Positions 46,201-56,049 are shown, counted from the first letter of the stretch. The stretch is 64,000 nt of DNA from Siderastrea siderea (GCA_964030785.1 OZ034969.1:33546601-33610600), one strand, 5' to 3'. Made by a program: numbers and translations. Notes: generated by a model not told the origin, from the sequence alone.

Positions 46201-48603
46201 AATTGCCAAGACGGGCACTATTCGCTGATAGGCACCCTCTGAGGAAAAAGACTATCGCGTCACGTGATCGACTTCGACCAATGAGAGCACGCCAAAATTT
46301 AGCGTTGTACTATAATGCTCTACAGTCCTGCTAGAGCCTGTATCTGTCAGCTTCTTGAGGGTCCTTGCTAGCGTTTACGCCTGCCACAGTATATTAAAAC
46401 CTCACAGATATCTGCAAGGCTAATCATCCATGTTTATCCTTCTACTGTGCACTGTTGTCCACTTAGGTGCAGGCCGCTGAGACATCGTCAAGCGAAACAG
46501 CTTCACCCAGTGCCTTGAATGGCGTCAACAACCGAGAATTACTAGTCAAGTACTCACTGCATCATCCTGCGTCACTACAAGTGGATCTCAACTCCAGCAG
46601 GTAAAACTTAACATTGGCAATAAACGTACTTGTGGTCACGTTTGCGAGGCGTGCTCGGCGAAAAAAAAAACAAGTTTAGGAGTCCTTGGCAATAAACCCA
46701 AACATAAGCAAAACAAAAAAATCGATTTATCACTTTTTTTTATTGCAATGTTTTCTCTAAAATTTCAGACGCGTTAATACTTTGTCCGAAGAAAATTTTC
46801 AGGGGAAACCCAAAGGGCAGTTGACCTTGTGCTTGTCACTGACACTATGGGCCAGTTGGCAGGTGTGCTGGCGTACGGAGTGTCTCGTGTTACATAAATA
46901 GTACTGCATTTAGAAACTGCTTATAAAACCTCACAAACTTTAAATAGGATATCAGAGGTGCCGTTCGAAGCACAACTGTACACAGTCTTTAGTTTCAGTT
47001 ACGTTCTCAAGTTGCAGTTTTAGGTTTCAAAACAAATTGTGGTTTCTGCTTGGTTAAGGGCAAGAACGCAAAGAATATCAACAAATAATTTTGCTAGGCT
47101 TTATATTCATTGCAATTAATTTTTAACTGTACATAAATGTGCTATTGTTTTCCAGGTTGTCTCGTCTTGTGGTGGAACTCTTGTTGCACAACTGCTGTTC
47201 TGCACCTGTTGATGTTTTTGTGGAGCTGCTTCCCTGGTATTACCCCGTATTTTCAATTTTTGTCATGTTCAGTTGCCTGCTCCTTTCTGTTATTGCAAGG
47301 TTAATAACAAATCTATGAAGTCAAGTGACGAAATTGGAAAAATTTCAATTTGTCAGTCCAGCTTTCTGGGGCTGGGAAATTGTCTTCGAAAAGTGATAAG
47401 CCAATTTGACTTAATTAAAAGGTCGCAAACAAACTTTCAGGAGAAGACAATAAGTCATGTACTTTTGTACTCTGTTTCAAGCCGTGGAAAGGTCTTGGAA
47501 TGGCGTTCGTAATTTCCACATTCTTAAATCCTTTCTGCTGACCTCGAAAACAGAAGAGTAGATACGTGTGGTTTTAAGCGGTGGTTAAATAAATTCATCG
47601 CCTACTGTGAGATCGTAAATTCTACGGATTACATCCGAGAAACACTGGGAGCGAACTTAAAGGATGAGTCTTGAGTCTTGTCACACTGCAAAAACTGTTG
47701 ACGCTGAGAACAACTCATGCCCGCTCCCCAATCAGTATCGCATTTTTTTAAACAAACATTAGCTTTCACACTTTTAGTAGTCTTACGTTACATTCTTTCG
47801 CATTTATTATTTCTCTACTTTTTAAATATTCATTTTACATAGTCGCTTTTTTCTATCCGTCGAAGACAACAGAACGGTTGTCTTAAAAAAATAATAAAAT
47901 TAAATTAAACCAGAGAACGTTTTATATTCTTATTTTTATCATGAATCCTGGTTACGGATCTTCGATTTTCTTACGTCATCGCTTCTGTTTAAATGACGTC
48001 GCTGCTTACGTTTGTTATGAGTTTGCCTTCACCTGTGTTACAAGTAGTTAGATCAGGTTGAATACATGGGAGCGAATATTTTGACAGCCAAGAGAGAGGT
48101 TGGGAAGTTAAACAATACTCGTCGCTTTTTCGCTTGCTGCTTCTTACGGTACGAGACTTAATCTTCCACCTCAATTCCATTTTTTCACCCGAGGGCGAGT
48201 TTACAATACCTTTTACCTTCTCCGTAACTAAGCATTTCGTCTCTGCTTTCTTTATAGCGTTGGAAACTCAGCGACAGTCTCGGAAGGCGAATCCAGCGAC
48301 GTTCAAGACAACTCAGTTTCCTTTGACACAGACTTTGACCTTGTCTCGAGATCAGCGCTCAGTTCTTTCACATGGGTTGGACAGACGTCAAGGAGATTTC
48401 GCCTCGACTCGAACGGAAATGCGTCGTTAAAATTCAACGCTCTTGTTTCTCTTCCCGGCATCTATAACATGAACAATCTTCGCGTTCTTGCGAGAATTTC
48501 TGAGCAACTCGAACCTGGCGGGAGCCTGATTCTGCAAAAGCCGTGTCCTCCAAGTTTCGTTGTTGTCGAGAACACTTTTAAAAGTCCTCACGACCTGGGC
48601 TGA
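21767..48603 (+). CDS. TRAPPC8: trafficking protein particle complex subunit 8 (TRAPPC8 / Trs85)
   Basis: 28 coding exons with GT/AG introns join in phase to 4485 nt, giving 1494 residues (human protein about 1435). TRAPPC8 is the specific subunit of TRAPPIII, a Rab1-activating tethering complex acting at ER-Golgi membranes and in autophagy; that is family knowledge. Colinear matches to the vertebrate protein include SFVEMVRPF (residues 40-48), SDHEFIRHFLACLIVVSS (about 132-150), DPWSQ (about 242), GLCLSLSDHDRIKIF (about 370), the helical segment LGDLAFLVQNYELAYNCYHTAKRDF (positions about 451-475), AHCFFHTNPPMIRKYAFNMI, LRCYRQALHVYNEKSWHLAEDHINFTLGRQS, NPEFFTFGG, SPAVDFFFRS and LSSFTWVGQT. 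The first half is the Trs85-type helical region and the second half the beta-sandwich region. The start ATG aligns with the vertebrate N terminus (MAQC); a second ATG two codons later is equally plausible. No lesions seen. Confidence 0.96.
22794..23125 (+). repeat. two-copy tandem duplication, period about 181 bp
   Basis: In TRAPPC8 intron 1. The block starting TACACTGTAGGTAAATAAA near 22795 recurs at about 22976 with few differences over about 150 bases. The spacer contains a palindromic CACTCTTATAATC... / ...GATTATAGGAGTG pair. Confidence 0.8.
25033..25199. mobile_element. foldback MITE in TRAPPC8 intron 4
   Basis: The left arm starts GCCATTTTCAAGTTGTCTTG and runs to GGTGCACAAC. The right arm is its inverted copy, ending GACAACTCGGAAATGGC. 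GCATATAA occurs just before the left arm (25017) and at the right boundary (25198), followed in both cases by a CAGG-containing stretch. That may be a diverged target duplication. Confidence 0.65.
25205..25470. repeat. G-rich dispersed repeat, copy 1
   Basis: Purine-rich block with GGGAAAAGAGG, GGATTCCCAAGGTGG, AGAAGTGG, GCATTATTGCATTTTCAATTAAAA and GGTGGAAGCCAACAAAAATA. The same sequence of blocks recurs at about 29335-29520 in intron 7. The open frames crossing it are compositional artefacts. Confidence 0.5.
25490..25880. repeat. degenerate minisatellite-like array
   Basis: Intron 4. A loose unit of about 50 bases recurs several times: variants of ACATA-GAGAAATG-TTGAGAAG-GAGACTAACA (near 25545, 25600, 25650, 25705, 25745). 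Divergence is high, so the period is approximate. Confidence 0.4.
29335..29620. repeat. G-rich dispersed repeat, copy 2
   Basis: TRAPPC8 intron 7. Same block order as 25205-25470 (GGGGTTCCCAAATTGG, GAAGAAGTGA, GCATTCATAAAAGTG, GTGGGATCCAGCAAGAATGG) plus a G run at 29391-29402. Confidence 0.45.
30469..30972. mobile_element. hAT-like non-autonomous element in intron 9
   Basis: The terminal inverted repeat TAGGCTTGGATWAATT opens at 30469 and is complemented at 30957-30972. Subterminal CTGCTGGCA and CTTATTCTGCTC are also inverted. The eight bases before (TCCCAACC) and after (CCCCAGCC) match at six positions. An 8-bp duplication and a YAGG-type terminus fit the hAT superfamily. Confidence 0.6.
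31262..32868. mobile_element. Tc1/mariner-like non-autonomous element in intron 10
   Basis: TA at 31262-31263 and 32867-32868 flanks exact terminal inverted repeats beginning CAGTACCGCTCGAAAGTATT (31264 on; complemented at 32847-32866). Subterminal TGCCGCGGTGG is also inverted. The TA duplication and CAGT terminus fit Tc1/mariner. The 1.6-kb interior shows no transposase. Confidence 0.75.
38789..39049 (+). repeat. retrotransposon 3' tail, copy 2
   Basis: TRAPPC8 intron 18, sense orientation. It is nearly identical to 19793-20053 along its length, including the hairpin and the AATAAAG plus (TTA)n tail. The AATAAA lies in the transcribed strand of TRAPPC8, so it is a potential premature poly(A) site. 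Confidence 0.7.
40470..40540 (+). repeat. tRNA-like / SINE head fragment
   Basis: GGCACGGTAGTGTAGTGGTA (A-box-like) is followed by CCGGGTTCGAATCTGGG (B box with a T-arm-like stem-loop). The acceptor stem does not pair convincingly, so it is a tRNA-derived pseudo-sequence rather than a working tRNA gene. It lies in TRAPPC8 intron 20. Confidence 0.5.
40640..40925 (+). repeat. tRNA-derived SINE
   Basis: Head GGCGCGGTGGTGTGGTGGTT with a degenerate B box (GGTGGTTTGGGGCCC). The body shares TGTTGTTTCCTT, GACATACTGC, GTAACCCTGC, AGCAATACTCTCAGTTGC with 13367-13640, so it is the same family, and this copy is longer. Confidence 0.7.
40988..41017. repeat. perfect 14-bp-arm hairpin
   Basis: TGCCCGGCCATTTT, a TT spacer, then the exact complement; a CATTTTTTAAAATG echo follows. 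It lies in TRAPPC8 intron 20, about 170 bases before exon 21. Possibly a remnant of a transposon end. Confidence 0.75.
41821..43651. mobile_element. 1.8-kb inverted-repeat element in intron 21
   Basis: AATAGACCATTTTCATTATG at the left end is complemented at the right end. The arms continue for about 85 bases with AAAGAT-GCGCCCAG and GATCGCGGGAAA. CTCAG is present just outside both ends but not exactly adjacent on the left, so the target duplication is unclear. The interior carries a retroelement remnant and a long (ATT)n tract. Confidence 0.65.
42900..43281 (+). repeat. possible LINE 3' remnant with (ATT)n tail
   Basis: A conceptual peptide near 43035-43078 (KGQLKTHYFRLTYNF, then stop) resembles the K-LKTHLF ending of many LINE reverse transcriptase frames. 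About 130 bases later comes AATAAAT and roughly 24 uninterrupted ATT units (43208-43280). The peptide match is short; the microsatellite is certain. Confidence 0.45.
46025..46310. mobile_element. two adjacent foldback elements in intron 25
   Basis: The first hairpin spans 46025-46161: GAGTTCTTCTGT ... ACAGAAGAACT, with inner GAGGAAATTTGATGTTC inverted. The second spans 46177-46310 and has GTACAACGCTAAATTTTG at both ends in inverse. Both contain a related core (GGCACTAT-CG-TGATAGG then GAGG), so they look like relatives of one family. Confidence 0.6.
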
Positions 48604-48944
48604 TTGTGGAGTGTAAGAGTACTAAAGAAACATATTTTAGGAATCAACGTGAGCGTAAGATTTGACTTAAGACAATCATGGCGCTAGTCTGAGTAAAAAG
48701 CCGGTTTGGTGGTAGCAGGAGTACTTTTCCCTACAAAACAATGGAGGTTAAACCTTTTTGCACCCCTTCTCTCAAGCATTGTTTTGTTTGTCTTAAAGAC
48801 ACACCCAGGGGGAATCTTAATTTGCCTTATCGAGGATGTACCGCTGAATAGAGTATAGTTTTCAGGGTAGTCTGCTTTGAACAGGGCTGATGATGTGGGC
48901 CTTCCTGATCTCGGATTTGCATCTGATTGGTTCAAACAAATTTG

Positions 48945-48950
48945 AATAAA
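48945..48950 (+). promoter_or_regulatory. candidate TRAPPC8 poly(A) signal
   Basis: AATAAA, about 340 bases after the TRAPPC8 stop codon. It is the first canonical signal found downstream. Confidence 0.45.
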
Positions 48951-49862
48951 CCAATCACAAGTGGCACACAACTTCCGGTGACGCCAAATCATCAAGGTGG
49001 AATCTCCGCAGTCCCTCATTGGAACAAATCACAGACATTACCTAGATCTGGATAGAGTAAGCTGTTAAACATGAGTTAGAGTTTGAGCTCTCCTCGATTT
49101 TAATTAAAATTTGAGGAGGCTTAAACTCTGCAGGAGAGTTTTAGGGCAAACATTCACCCCATCAGGTACCGTAAAAGAAGCCTTGAACAACGCTTAGCGG
49201 TAAAGCAGTCGCTATTTTCTCAGGCGTAATGCGTTTTTCACTAACATGTGAACTCTCAACTTAAAATCTCATCCAACGATTGCGTTTTTACTGCCTTACA
49301 CTGTTTTACACTGTTCGTGGGCTGCCTTTGGTGTAGTCTCCTACGCAGCCGTCACACAACGCTCCTTTGTGGGTAGGAACGTTGCGTGACGAGTGTTGAG
49401 ACGAGCGTTGCGTGACCATCTCTGCTCTTTGAAAGAGTTTGCGTGTTATTGAAAACTGTAGTAACTATTGTCAGTGAGAGAGACGTTTAGAAAATGACAT
49501 CACAAAACTGTAAATAAATAGGAAATTATTAGCTCTATAGGAGTGATATTACAATCAGAAAAAAAAATTGAGACGGAAAAAAAAACATTTTAAGTGTTCC
49601 ACGAAATTACGGATGTATCCCTGTAGTTTTAATGAAATTGTCCTTGACTGGCTACGATAATATTTTTTAATGAAATAGGGTAGAAGTTGTCAGTTTTTGC
49701 TAAAACGTCTGTTACTACGGTAACTTGGGCCTCATGGTTACCATAGAAACAGGGGATGATTACAAAGAGAACACAGTGATAAGCGTAATTCAATGATAAA
49801 TTATTTTGTTGTACATTCAGTGGAAACAGTTCCTTCTTTTCAACTTGGGTAAACTAAAAAAG
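48951..49862. other. region after TRAPPC8 with small hairpins
   Basis: No gene. A hairpin at 49073-49130 (AGAGTTTGAGCTCTCCTC / GAGGAGGCTTAAACTCT around TTTTAATTAAAA) and an inverted pair at 49351-49416 (GTCACACAACGCTC / GAGCGTTGCGTGAC) look like MITE fragments. Confidence 0.45.
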
Positions 49863-50060
49863 AAACTCAAAAGTTAGATCCACCTTGTATAGCATATAAA
49901 CAGTACCACAGGAAAGTACTGCTCAGTAGCTTTCATTTGAATGGTCACACTTTAGGATGTCATCCTTAAACTCAAAAGATAGAACTACCTTGTACAGCAT
50001 AATAAACAGCACCGCAGGAAAGCACTGCTCATTAGCTTTCACTTGAATGGTCACACCTTT
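49863..50060 (+). repeat. two-copy tandem repeat, period about 105 bp
   Basis: AAACTCAAAAGTTAGAT at 49863 recurs as AAACTCAAAAGATAGAA at 49968. Both copies run on through CACTGCTCA-TAGCTTTCA and GAATGGTCACAC. The second copy is interrupted at the TTAA insertion site of the next element. Confidence 0.75.
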
Positions 50061-51679
50061 TTAAGAGCGGTTATCTGTAACTTTCACCTAGGACCATGCA
50101 AGATAGAAAAATCGAAAATTGCCAAACTTTGTCACAATAAAGGTTTTCCCAAACCATTTATAAAAATATAAGTTTCAGTTTATTTCGGTAGATATTTTAC
50201 CGTTACGACGACTTTATCATTCCGATGGCTCGGGAGCGAGTAAAAACGACTTGAAAGTGTCACTTAAATCAACCGCTCGTCTTGAATTGTGAAGACAGAA
50301 ATATCAATATCAAAGCCACGTAGTATAAGTAGGATATTCCCTTGTCATGTTTGCTTTGTCAAATTTGAATTCGATCGAGACCAGAATTTTTGAGAGATTT
50401 TTAAAATTTAACCGTTTCGAGCGACATAGTCGCACGCTAAAAAATGGCGAAATTCAGGACCAGAAAAAGCCCTCTGGTATATGGCTTTCACTGCTGAGAC
50501 TACACTTGTTGGAATAAGCAATCTTTCCTCTACGATTTGATGGAAAAAAATTTTTGGGTAAATGAAATGGTAAATTTTGAGAGCGCTTTATCTACGCCCT
50601 ATTTTCCAGGCGAAGACGACCTTTTGACCTTGACAGGCAGGGAAGTAATGACCAGCGTTTTCAAATAACACGCGCTAATTCCATTTTTTAAAGAAAATTT
50701 TCACAATGTTTGGTACTTACTAATTAATAGAACCTCAAATAAAGTCATCAGCCGAAAACAAGACATGTTTTCACTAGCAAATACGTTTTTTTTGGCCAAG
50801 GGAAACTTTGGTTGTTAATGATTAACATCGGCAAATTTGCATAAATTTGAAACATTTGTTTTTCACAAGAAACTCGTTTTACCTTCCTTGTTTCTAAAGT
50901 AAAAATACTAACGAAAACCAGTAAAGCATTACCTAACTACCTATGTAGCAAATCGTACCTTAATAACCATTTTTTGTGAAGAAATGACGAAATTTCTACT
51001 AGCCGCCCATGACAACTGATGACAACCGTCGAACATTTTTGGGTAAGTGATGGGTATACTGTCACGCAATACACAGTGGTCTTAGATTACAAAACCACAT
51101 GGCCAGGCAAATGCCAAACAGCTGTCAGCAGCCAATCTCCAATGCGCAGGAATGGATGAGAAACAAAAGAGATGTCTAAAACTTTGCTGCTAGTGTAATG
51201 AATTCTTTTAAAATTCAAACCAGTCTTTTTAGCATTAGTACTGTAGAATGTAAAATTATCCCAAAGTTCTTAACCAAAGAAAAATAAGAGCCAAATAAAG
51301 TCAGCGGTCATTATACCTGAAGTTGCGAAATACTTCCACAATCATGATGTAACAAACATGCCTCGTGTCAAAAAATCCCGACACAAATCTTGCACGTGGG
51401 TTGAACTGTATGGAAAGCCACCAATCTGTCAAACCTCATAAACTACCATGGCTTTGTGTGGGTATTCGGAAATAGTTGGAGGAAGTTGTGGGGCTAGTTC
51501 AGACAACCCAGCGAATGTCCAGTGTGTTACTTACTTCTTATCAACTGAGCGCGAGGGCCATACTGGGAGAATATTGCCCGAGGTCGTACAAGAACGACTG
51601 AGGGCAATATTCACCTAGTAAATTAAGGTCCCGAGCTAGCGAGAGATAATAACATCGTGGTAACAAGGTATGTTTTTCA

Positions 51680-51905
51680 TCGCTGATCCCATTTTTGTAC
51701 GCAAATTTCTGTTCCTTGATTCCAAAACCGTGACCAATTTTCGTCCCTGATCCCACAAATATGGTACAACCTGATCCTGATCCCTATAAGAAACTGCTGA
51801 TCCCGATCCCATGGTCTGTGATTCCTGATCCCAGGGCTGTGGTCCTAGATCCCACCCTTCTGATCCCCGATCCCACCCCTTTGATCCCTGATCCCACATA
51901 CCTCG
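51680..51905. repeat. TGATCCC-based minisatellite
   Basis: About a dozen degenerate copies of a 7-15 base unit built on GATCCCA / TGATCCC. On the minus strand it gives an open frame of repeating W-D-x-G-S residues, which is a repeat artefact rather than a protein gene. Nested inside the 5.7-kb element. Confidence 0.75.
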
Positions 51906-51926
51906 TTACGACCCTGTAATAAGAAG

Positions 51927-52847
51927 TTTATTATATGGCTATGCCTAACACTTTATTACTTGAAAAGTGAGCCGTGGCGGATTAGGATGAATGAAACAGT
52001 TTACCGGAAAGCATACAAAACTCAGCAGTTTTATCACACACAAGAAATTTATAGCGCACCCGGGGAAGGGGGGATACTCCCTTACATAAGCTATATAGGT
52101 ATGTGCGACGCCAAAGGGTATGGTTTTTGAGCCTTTTTGGTCTGAAATAGGACATAGATTTTGACCATTTTGGTCTGAAATAGGGTGAGGTTTGTGCCCG
52201 GGGGGGGTACTCCCTTATATAAGCTATATTGGTATGTGCGGCGCCAAAGGGTATGGTTTTTGAGCCTTTATGGTCTGAAATAGGGAATGGAGTTTGACCA
52301 TTTTGGTCTGAAATAGCGTGAGGTTTGTGCAGTCTGATATGGGATCTGGTAAGGTTCTTACAAGGAGCTATCTTTTTATTAATTTTCTTCTCCAAAGAAC
52401 TGAGTTTTGATTAACATTGGGAATTTGAAGCCCTTATCAACTGTTTACGCAAACGAAATAGGGTTAGGGTCTCGTCTGAAACAGGATATCAAATTTTAAG
52501 TCAGGTCTGAAATAGAGCAGGGAAAATCACATATCTTGGTCTGAACTAAGGTAAGGGTTTCCAGAAGCGCGCTGCACACCGCCACCCAAATCTTCGGGAA
52601 GTACCCCCCGGGGATATCGCACAAGAAAAAGTAAAAACTTTCAAAGAAACTGTCTCTTTTCATTTAGTTTCAAATCATTCCAACAATTTGAATCAAATGT
52701 ACTTTTACAAATTTCTATATTTCCACTTTCCTAGCCGGGCATTAACATTGCTCACAATGCCCGTGGGCATTACGGGAAAATCTGGCCCCGAGTATTGGCC
52801 AATCACAGCGCGCGTTATATATTTACAAGCTCTAGCCATATAATAAA
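51927..52847. mobile_element. nested inverted-repeat insertion containing CCCGGGG units
   Basis: TTTATTATATGGCT at 51927-51940 is complemented at 52834-52847. Inside, about 52056-52340 holds two direct copies of a roughly 145-base unit: CCCGGGG, TACTCCCTTA, ATAAGCTATAT, GGTATGTGC, GCCAAAGGGTATGGTTTTTG, GGTCTGAAATAG. An inverted CCCCGGGG-type end (GAAGTACCCCCCGGGG) lies at about 52598-52613. This points to a second element nested in the first. Confidence 0.55.
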
Positions 52848-53844
52848 ATTGGGGAATGCAGTAAAAACATCAAAGGACATCTGAGAAGTTACAAGGTGTC
52901 GGATGCCTCACTAGATTCAGAAGCAAAGCTTTTGTCGACAAGAGCAGGTAACTGTACTGTTGAAAAATTTGGGTACTTATTGCTGTAGACTGCAAAATAC
53001 TTTCTGCTGTTCGCTCTCTTTCTCTGCCTCAAAATAAGAAAAGAAAAGACAAGAAGAAGAAAACTCGCGGGGGCACGAATCTTCCGAAAAAGGTTAACTC
53101 GCTTGGCGCGAAGTGCCGAAATCGTGGATTTCCCCGCGCGAGCTACACACGTCCCGCGCGTTCGTATGATGCACCAAGAAATATGTAATGTTTTGCGCTC
53201 GGTCTTTAGCTTGGATACAACTGTACATGCCGCCACCAGGAGTTGTAAAATCTTGCCTAAGGGCCAAATAACACGGAAAACATTCGTGCAACTATTCGCA
53301 CAACGATGTTGCGCTTATTATCACCTCCCCATCGCATGTTCAGGTTGCAGAAAGTTAGTTGCTTCTACTTTTCAAAAAAAACGATTTGTTGCCTGTATAG
53401 GTGAGAACACTCTCAACTTGTAACGCATCCTTGTTACGCAACACGTTGCACGAAAATCTTGTCGGTATTACTGAAGCGAAATAATGAAATTACTCATGGT
53501 ATCCACATTTGTTATCACCTGGGACGCAACACCCCTCTCTCCATCTTGGGGTACATCCATAGATAATTGAGGAGTAAACGAAGTTATGCACTGCCCAAAT
53601 TAAAAATTCTGTTAAGATACCCGCCTGTTATGAATACTTCCACGGGATATATTCCTTTTGACCTAAATGAAGACAGGAAAACTCAGTGTACCTTGGCACA
53701 GATTCTGACGTTTGACGATACTCGGAACTGTTTTTTTTTTTCTAATTTTTAAAGGAATTTTTTTAATTCAATGAAGCTCGTTTGGGTTTAACAATATGCC
53801 CGCGACACCGGGAAAGGTTTGGAATCCGCTGGAGATCCTACAAG

Positions 53845-54060
53845 AAAAACTGCAGCTGTCCAAGTGAAGTGTCCGTTAAATATTTAGGTCCAATTTGCAG
53901 CAAATTATGTGGTAGGGCAGATAGTAGAGAATTACAGTAATCGATCCGAGAAGTTGCAAAGGTGTGTGTTAGTATTTCGCAGTTTTTGTGTGGCAGGAAC
54001 TTTCTGGTAGTAACTAGATTACGTAGATGATAGAAAGCTGTTTTGTACAGTTAGTTCACT
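53845..54060 (-). mobile_element. LINE reverse transcriptase C-terminal fragment
   Basis: The minus-strand peptide reads KTAFYHLRNL, then RKFLPHKNCEILTHTFATSR, then IDYCNSLLSALP. That is the conserved stretch after the catalytic core of CR1/L2/jockey-type LINE reverse transcriptases. Only about 70 residues survive without stops. It is nested in the 5.7-kb element. Confidence 0.7.
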
Positions 54061-55972
54061 TGCTTGTTCATAGAAAGGGCACTTTCAAACCATACGCCAG
54101 TGTTCTTGGCTGACTATTTATATAGCAGCCGTTTATATATATGTAGTCGTCGGCAGTACCGTGGAAGCCATTGAAGCACACCCGCAAGATAGTTTTTCAT
54201 TACCTAGGGTGGACAGGAATATCTACGTTTGTTTATCAAGAAATGTTTTTAGGGCAAGGTGCGCCCAGCATACCCCTATGAATGATATTTTTTTCTGCTT
54301 AGAATGATTAAAAGTAAAGCCATCAGCATTAAATTTATCACAGGCACTTCTATTTAGAAAAAGTGGCAACCAAAAAAAAAAAAACACACACAAACAAACA
54401 AAAAACAAGTCATGCCCAGAGATTGTAGCCAGACAGCATTCCAGGAGACAAGAGCAGGAAAAAACATCGGACAGATTCTGCCGCAGGCTAGCAATAAAAA
54501 AAAATTAAATCCAGGCATTTTATCTTATGAGGTCCTTTTAACATGTCCGAGGATCAATCCCGTCGCTTTTATATGCCCTTCCCCTCATCCCCTTCCCCCT
54601 CCAGCTCTATACTTTGCATGTTGTTGAATACTTTCAATAGCATCTGAGCCTTTTCTGCTGCCTTGTCTTTCCGTGAACTGCCCACACTTTTAAATTGAGG
54701 ATCGTATGTGTGGCTCCAAAATAACACGGTAAAAGCCAGGAAAATATTGCGTGACAGCAACGTTTTCGCGACCACCCAAAAATGTTCGACGGTTGTCTCG
54801 CGCGGCCAGAAGAAATCTCGACGCTTCTTCATCAGAAAAGAGTCATTAAGGTAAGATTTTCTTTATAAATAGTTGGGTCACACTTTATTGGTCTTGTTTA
54901 CCATTGTTTTGGAAAAAAACTGAAGGCAGAAAACCGACTTTGTTGTGAAAGAAAAATGTTTCAAATTTATGCAAATTTGCCGATGCTAATCACCAACAAC
55001 CGAAGTTTGCCTTTGCCAAAAAAACGTATTTGCGAGCGAAAACCTGTCCTGTTTTCGGCTGATGACTTTATTTGAGGTTCTGTTAATTAGTAAGTACCAA
55101 ACATTGTGAAACTTTTCTTTAAAAAATGGAATTAGCGCGTGTTATTTGAAAACGCTGGTCATTACTTCCCCGCTTGTCAAGGTCAAAAGGTCGTCTTCGC
55201 TTGCAAAAAAGGGTGTAGATAAAGCGCTCCCAAAATTTACCATTTCATTTACCCAAAAAATTTTTTTCATCAAATCGTAGAGGAAAGATTGCTTATTCCA
55301 ACAAGTGTAGTCTCAGCAGCGAAAGCCATATACCAGAGGGCTTTTTCTGGTCCTGAATTTCGCCATTTTTTAGCGTGCGACTATGCCGCTCGAAACGGTT
55401 AAATTTTAAAAATCTGTTAAAAATTCTGGTTTCCATCGATTTCAAATTCGCCAAAGCAAACATGTCAAGGAAATATCCTACTTATACTACATGGCTTTGA
55501 TATTGATATTTCTGTCTTCACAATTCAAGACGAGCGGTTGATTTAAGTGACACTTTCAAGTCGTTTTTACTAGCTCCCGAGCCATCGGAATGATAAAGTC
55601 GTCGTAACGGTAAAATATCTACCGAAATAAACTGAAACTTATATTTTTATAAATGGTTTAGGAAGACCTTTATTGTGACAAAGTTTGGCAATTTTCGATT
55701 TTTCTATCTTGCATGGTCCTAGGTGAAAGTTACGGATAGCCGCTCTTAAGATTTCATTCACAGCATTAAATGTTAGATCCAGAGTAGATCACTTAAGTTT
55801 GACTTTGACACTGAAGGAGTTGTCGCCTTTTATTAGATAAATGTAGGGACTATATTTTGAAACGCTTATTCAAATTGATCAATTAAAAAGCATAAATCAG
55901 TCGCATGTTCACGCTGTCAGAATACTTTGTGTTAGAGGTCGCTAAACCCGTATGACGTCTTCACACAGCTTT

Positions 55973-56049
55973 GCCCAACCTTAGACTGCGAGCAGTCGCG
56001 CGTAGGATCTGAGGAAAATAGGACGACTGCTCGCAGTCTAGCCCAACCT
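55973..56049. mobile_element. 59-bp MITE with 9-bp target duplication
   Basis: GCCCAACCT at 55973-55981 is repeated at 56041-56049. Between them are perfect 17-bp terminal inverted repeats (TAGACTGCGAGCAGTCG at 55982-55998; complement at 56024-56040) around only 25 bases. The 9-bp duplication is Mutator-like. The structure is complete, so this is an intact minimal insertion rather than a fragment. Confidence 0.85.

Larger units (their letters stand above)
37246..48603 (+). other. TRAPPC8: TRAPPC8 exon map, exons 17-28
   Basis: Coding exons: 37246-37524; 38318-38691; 39161-39259; 39670-39724; 41191-41287; 43757-43822; 44135-44193; 44772-44915; 45561-45665; 46467-46600; 47156-47236; 48258-48603 (stop TGA 48601-48603). 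The small exons 20-23 are supported by phase, splice sites and colinear similarity (for example VVQVSCASRKWTLQ in exon 21). Introns 16, 17, 19, 22-24, 26 and 27 contain nothing I can name. Intron 25 also has a C run at about 45745. Confidence 0.88.
50061..55749. mobile_element. 5.7-kb TTAA-flanked element with about 1-kb inverted arms
   Basis: TTAA at 50061-50064 and 55746-55749 flanks arms that begin GAGCGGTTATCTGTAACTTT on the left and the near-exact complement on the right. In the outer 100 bases the arms differ at only about five sites. Pairing continues to about 50885/54930 and, more loosely, to about 51075/54740 (shared CAACCGTCGAACATTTTTGG). TTAA duplication fits Kolobok or piggyBac types. 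The interior lacks a readable transposase and is filled with nested repeats and a LINE fragment, so this copy is probably dead. A relative lies at 1010-3029. Confidence 0.8.

Noticed and set aside
51636..51899. Minus-strand frame with repeating WDxGS residues
   Set aside because: Direct translation of the GATCCC minisatellite.
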